64,000 nucleotides of DNA, from positions 186,001-250,000 of the forward strand of contig JAEZSO010000001.1 in the NCBI GenBank assembly GCA_023421795.1, given 5' to 3'. Positions 62,054 to 64,000 of the stretch are shown here, one piece after another. The stretch is from Cyanobacteria bacterium OH_PDB_230 (lineage in GTDB: Bacteria > Cyanobacteriota > Vampirovibrionia > Gastranaerophilales > Gastranaerophilaceae). A program made the translations under genes and the position numbers. Within the stretch, counting starts at the first letter, position 1. Every line of letters starts with the position of its first letter. Below the pieces are notes generated by a model. That model searched no databases. It was not told the DNA's origin and saw nothing but the letters and a program-made list of their open reading frames with translations.

Positions 62054-63013
62054 CTGAAAATCAAAGTTTATAAGAAGTTAAAAATTATATTTATTAATTT
62101 CTTTTTGTTTTTAATATTTGTTGGGCTTCTGGAAATTATTGCTTATGGGGTCTTGATAAAATCTTATTGGTTTGCTTTTGAAGCAGCCGCCGCAAACAAT
62201 CAAAAAATTGTAGATCTCTTTAAAGTCGAGCATTTTGATAAAAAAAATTACAATAAATATTTTCGCACTCCAACAATAAAAAAAGACAGCAAAAAAGGCG
62301 ATATCCTTGTATTCGGCTGTTCATATGCTGAAGGCCATGGGCTGAAAAATGAAGAGACATTCGAGTATAAGCTGGCAAATTACACAAACAGAACGGTATA
62401 CAATAGAGGTCTTGGCGGGCAAGGGCCTCAATTAATGCTTTATCAGCTGAGAGATCCAAATTTCAAAAATGTAGTTCCAAATGCTGATTATATAATTTAT
62501 ATCTTTATAGAAGACCATTTCAATAGACTTTATAAACATAGAAATTGGCCATTTCTGAATTTGGTTTCTGTTAAATATGATCTTGTTGGCGATAAATTAA
62601 TTGAGAATGAGTTAAATTATCCTTGGGGTTATTCCGCGATAATCAGATTCTATGAAGAACAAAGGACTAATAACTATTCTCAAGAAGAAAAAGAGGAATT
62701 GTTGCTAAAAATACTTGAAGAATCCCATAAAAAATCCAAAGAGTTATACCCTAATTCTAAGTTTTTTATTCTGAACTATCCTCAAGGAGTGTTTATCACA
62801 GACAAAACTTCCCCCGTGAGGCATCAGTACATGTTTTCAGAAAACTTTAAAACGGGGATAAATAAGATAGGAATAAAAACAATAAATGCAGATGAATTAA
62901 CAAGCGGAAAAATCATAGACAAAAAATATCAAATATCCGGTTATGACGATCATCCTAATTCGCAAGCCTGGGATCTTATTGTGCCGTTGATAGCCAAGAA
63001 GATAAATTTGTAG
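62054..63013 (+). CDS. Membrane-anchored SGNH/GDSL hydrolase-like protein
   Basis: This protein of about 320 residues has a basic N-terminus and one membrane helix, then VFGCSYAEGHGL (nucleophile Ser block), NRGLGGQGPQ (Gly block) and DDHPNSQAWDLIV (Asp-x-His block), the SGNH hydrolase set. Such enzymes often deacetylate or acyl-modify surface polysaccharides. No ATG fits: TTG at 62105 would cut into the membrane helix, while CTG at 62054 keeps KIKVYKKLK before it and has AGGG 7 nt upstream. An in-frame ATG at 62027 is followed by TAG at 62042, so an N-terminal nonsense mutation is possible. Confidence 0.75.
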   Translation: MKIKVYKKLKIIFINFFLFLIFVGLLEIIAYGVLIKSYWFAFEAAAANNQKIVDLFKVEHFDKKNYNKYFRTPTIKKDSKKGDILVFGCSYAEGHGLKNEETFEYKLANYTNRTVYNRGLGGQGPQLMLYQLRDPNFKNVVPNADYIIYIFIEDHFNRLYKHRNWPFLNLVSVKYDLVGDKLIENELNYPWGYSAIIRFYEEQRTNNYSQEEKEELLLKILEESHKKSKELYPNSKFFILNYPQGVFITDKTSPVRHQYMFSENFKTGINKIGIKTINADELTSGKIIDKKYQISGYDDHPNSQAWDLIVPLIAKKINL

Positions 63014-63039
63014 GGGTTACGCTCAGAGATTAAAAAAAC

Positions 63040-63073
63040 GCCGGACTTTAAATCCGGCATTTCTTTTTTATTA
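63040..63073 (+). terminator. Bidirectional terminator between SGNH gene and gyrA
   Basis: GCCGGA-CTTTAAA-TCCGGC is flanked by seven A on the left and a T-rich tract on the right, so it can serve both converging genes. Confidence 0.88.
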
Positions 63074-63079
63074 TTGTGT

Positions 63080-64000
63080 TTATTCAACGTCTGTTAATTT
63101 TGTTTGGGAAGCATTTTCAATCGCTTCTTCTATATGAGCATCGATATTAACTTCGCATTCATCATCAGGAACAACGATTTTGTTTACTGCCATTACACAG
63201 TCATTATCCATTAGATTTTGGATTTTAACGCCTGTAGCCGGTCTTCCTTGTCTTGAAATATCGCCTGCTTTGATTCTTGAAACGATTCCATTTGCCGTAA
63301 CAACCATAATCTCATCACATTCATTTACGATAGTTAAAGCCACCAATCTTGATGCTGCTGTCTTGAATTTGGTTGCAATTAATCCGATACCGCCTCTATT
63401 TTGTGGTCTGAATTCAGATAATTTAGAGCGTTTACCGAATCCGTCAGAAGTAACAACAAGAAGGTCTGCGTCGTAGTCTCTTGGAACAATGTCTGAACCT
63501 ATGATTGTATCACCGGTTCTCAGTTTCATTGAGTTAACGCCTCTTGCGCTTCTTCCCAAAGGTCTTAGGTCACTTACGCCGAATCTTATTGCCATACCGC
63601 AGCTTGTTCCGATGAGGATTTCATCGTTATCTTCTGCTTGATTAACCCAGTTTAGAGTGTCTCCATCTTCAAGACCTATAGCGATAATACCGTTTCTTCT
63701 TATGTGAGCGAAGTTATCAAGGGCTATTCTCTTGATGTAACCGCCTTTTGTAAGCATAATCAGGTTTGAATTTTTAGAAAAATCGCTTACAGGAACAACA
63801 GCGGTTATTTGTTCATCCTGCTCTATAGGAAGGACGTTTACGATAGGTAATCCTTTTGCCTGTCTTGAGCCTTCCGGGAAGTCATAAACGTTTAAGCTGT
63901 ATACCGTACCTCTGTTCGAGAAGAACAATACCTTGTCATGCATCATTGCCGTAAAGAAGTGTCCGACATCATCATCCTCTTTGGTCTTGATTCCGCCTTT
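63080..64000 (-). CDS. gyrA: DNA gyrase subunit A, C-terminal part (5' end outside window)
   Basis: The frame stays open to the right edge, beginning KGGIKTKEDDDVGHFFTAMMHDKVLFFSNRGTVY. That is the GyrA C-terminal beta-pinwheel: repeated blades with IKRIALDNF, GLEDGDTLNWV, RPLGRSARGV, KRSKLSEFRPQNRGGIGL and ISRQGRPATGVKI. This domain wraps DNA and makes supercoiling possible. The RGG-containing loop resembles the GyrA-box, though ParC cannot be fully excluded. A short acidic tail ends the protein. Confidence 0.9.
   Translation of the reverse strand, partial: KGGIKTKEDDDVGHFFTAMMHDKVLFFSNRGTVYSLNVYDFPEGSRQAKGLPIVNVLPIEQDEQITAVVPVSDFSKNSNLIMLTKGGYIKRIALDNFAHIRRNGIIAIGLEDGDTLNWVNQAEDNDEILIGTSCGMAIRFGVSDLRPLGRSARGVNSMKLRTGDTIIGSDIVPRDYDADLLVVTSDGFGKRSKLSEFRPQNRGGIGLIATKFKTAASRLVALTIVNECDEIMVVTANGIVSRIKAGDISRQGRPATGVKIQNLMDNDCVMAVNKIVVPDDECEVNIDAHIEEAIENASQTKLTDVE

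Overview
This is an AT-rich window from a Gram-negative bacterium. It carries lptC/lptA, lpxK, a heptosyltransferase, an AsmA/TamB-like giant protein and an mlaE-mlaF-mlaD operon, all of which imply an LPS-bearing outer membrane. It also has c-di-GMP and c-di-AMP phosphodiesterase-type proteins, a type IV pilin-like protein, bacteriohemerythrins and a cyanobacterial-style GHS metalloprotease, and no photosynthesis gene. My inference, unverified, is a non-photosynthetic relative of Cyanobacteria (Vampirovibrionia/Gastranaerophilales).

Layout. 1-2.6 kb: glmU (cut by the edge), spmA-spmB and a secreted unknown, all on the minus strand. 2.7-4.0 kb: two 94-bp tandem units that look like tRNA-like RNAs, then tRNA-Leu(GAG), then a small islet bounded by a 14-bp copy of the tRNA 3' end. 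The islet holds a 73-residue three-repeat protein and a broken gene. 4-10 kb: lemA-DUF3137, two hemerythrins, a Cys-His-Asp protein and a Cache-GGDEF-EAL protein. 10-33.6 kb: mostly housekeeping (TamB-like, pgpH-ybeY-dgkA-acpS, smpB, dnaX, LD-carboxypeptidase, peptide ABC ATPase, mlaEFD-lpxK-heptosyltransferase, ispH-rpsA, yidD).

33.8-52.9 kb is a mosaic surface-glycan region with genes on both strands. It holds a GT8 with an expanded 33-residue coiled-coil repeat, GT2 enzymes, a TupA-type ATP-grasp, an asparagine-synthase-type amidotransferase, a GT2/pyruvyltransferase fusion, an RgpF-like protein, an epimerase, one radical SAM enzyme and two tandem B12-type radical SAM paralogues. A 45-codon gene with a strong promoter and Shine-Dalgarno lies in it. 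52.9-55.4 kb: metalloprotease-TPR protein, uvsE, tspO.

55.6-58.1 kb is a 2.4-kb islet inserted at the 3' end of tRNA-Phe, bounded by 75-bp direct repeats. It carries one AIPR-type phage-defence gene with a PD-(D/E)XK-like nuclease motif. The best start of that gene is separated from the body by an A-AAA-AAG slippery heptamer. 58.3-64 kb: an Fe-S oxidoreductase, the pilin-like protein, lptC-lptA, an SGNH hydrolase and the 3' part of gyrA.

Most promising for novelty: the tandem tRNA-like units, the three-repeat protein in the tRNA-Leu islet, the AIPR islet with its frameshift signal, the 45-residue peptide gene, and a recurring extended -10 / 6 nt / ATG arrangement that predicts leaderless mRNAs.
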